Positions 63,849-64,000 of a stretch of 64,000 bases of DNA are shown here, piece by piece. Numbering within the stretch: position 1 is the first letter of the stretch; each line of letters starts with the position of its first letter. The DNA lies in NCBI GenBank assembly GCA_040880465.1, contig JBBDIK010000014.1, positions 21,083 to 85,082 of the forward strand. Reading direction: 5' to 3'. The notes under the pieces were generated by a model that ran no database searches, had not been told where the DNA came from, and saw only the letters and a program-made list of their open reading frames with translations. The DNA is from JBBDIK01 sp040880465. Lineage in GTDB: Bacteria; Actinomycetota; UBA4738; JBBDHU01. The translations under genes and the position numbers were made by a program.

Positions 63849-64000
63849 ATTCTTTGCTCCGTTCCTAGGTCAGCGGGCGCAGCGACGGTCGCAGAGCCCT
63901 ACTAACCCATACATCGCAAAACGACGAAGAATCGAAAATGAGCGTGGGGAGTTGACCCGCTTCGGTGGACACCTAAGCTCTTTCGGGCACATGCCTGAAG
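63849..64000. other. Right-edge non-coding DNA with a possible insertion-sequence end
   Basis: 152 bases upstream of the CD-NTase gene, holding its promoter region. From about 63950 the sequence GTTGACCCGCTTCGGTGGAC and the following ACACCTAAGC stretch resemble terminal repeats of some IS3-type elements, as I recall them; TTGACC with TAAGCT could equally be a plus-strand promoter. The window stops before either can be tested. Confidence 0.25.

Noticed and set aside
56875..64000. Integrase gene or second copy of the tRNA-Ala 3' end
   Set aside because: I looked for both to confirm an integrated element and saw neither inside the window.

Overview
The window is high-GC chromosomal DNA that fits an Actinomycetota bacterium. 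The reasons are gene order (cysM-murI-Rv1339-like hydrolase-rph-rdgB; tig-clpP-clpX-valS-folC-ndk; mreBCD-mrdA-rodA-RNase E/G-rplU-rpmA-obgE-nadD-LytR-type protein-rsfS), frequent GTG starts, many 4-base stop/start overlaps, and two-zinc-ribbon and DUF2277 small proteins. Genus cannot be named from sequence alone. There are seven tRNA genes (Leu-UAG, Lys-CUU, His-GUG, Arg-UCU, Gly-UCC, Pro-UGG, Ala-GGC) and no rRNA, CRISPR array or integrase.

Layout. 1-3.5 kb: end of a cysteine synthase gene, glutamate racemase, a metallo-beta-lactamase-fold hydrolase, RNase PH and the XTP/dITP pyrophosphatase, packed as one operon. 3.6-10.9 kb: a large GAF/four-PAS histidine kinase, then (minus strand) a MoxR ATPase-DUF58-transglutaminase operon. 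10.9-28.3 kb: tRNA-punctuated accessory chromosome with secreted or membrane proteins, a propeller gene broken at a G8 run, a TolB-like/RTX fusion, an amidohydrolase, PhzF, a phosphodiester glycosidase-like protein, CapA, a phosphatase and a Rieske oxygenase. 28.3-39.2 kb: HisN-like phosphatase, trigger factor, ClpP, ClpX, a MazF/RHH toxin-antitoxin pair, ValRS, FolC, Ndk and a serine hydrolase. 39.1-43.7 kb: a minus-strand FAS-II operon (fabD, a biotinyl-like gene lacking the biotin lysine, fabH, fabG, acpP, fabF). 43.8-49.4 kb: the rod-shape/elongasome operon mreBCD-mrdA-rodA. 49.4-56.8 kb: a long leader, RNase E/G, L21, L27, Obg, DinB-like, NadD, LytR_C protein and RsfS.

56.8-64 kb is different in character. 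Directly behind tRNA-Ala lies an accessory block that reads as a defence island: a decayed gamma-glutamylcyclotransferase-HEPN fusion, an uncharacterised 154-residue protein, an EEP-family nuclease/phosphatase, an HNH nuclease fused to a DGQH(R/K) domain with a coupled winged-helix partner interrupted by an in-frame stop, and, convergent to these, a three-gene operon of CD-NTase, stand-alone E2-like protein and a one-helix membrane protein. The last operon has the composition of a short type II (E2-only) CBASS anti-phage system, with an effector I do not recognise. The HNH-DGQHK module is the other candidate for a poorly described system. The island probably continues past the right edge, where there is a possible insertion-sequence end.
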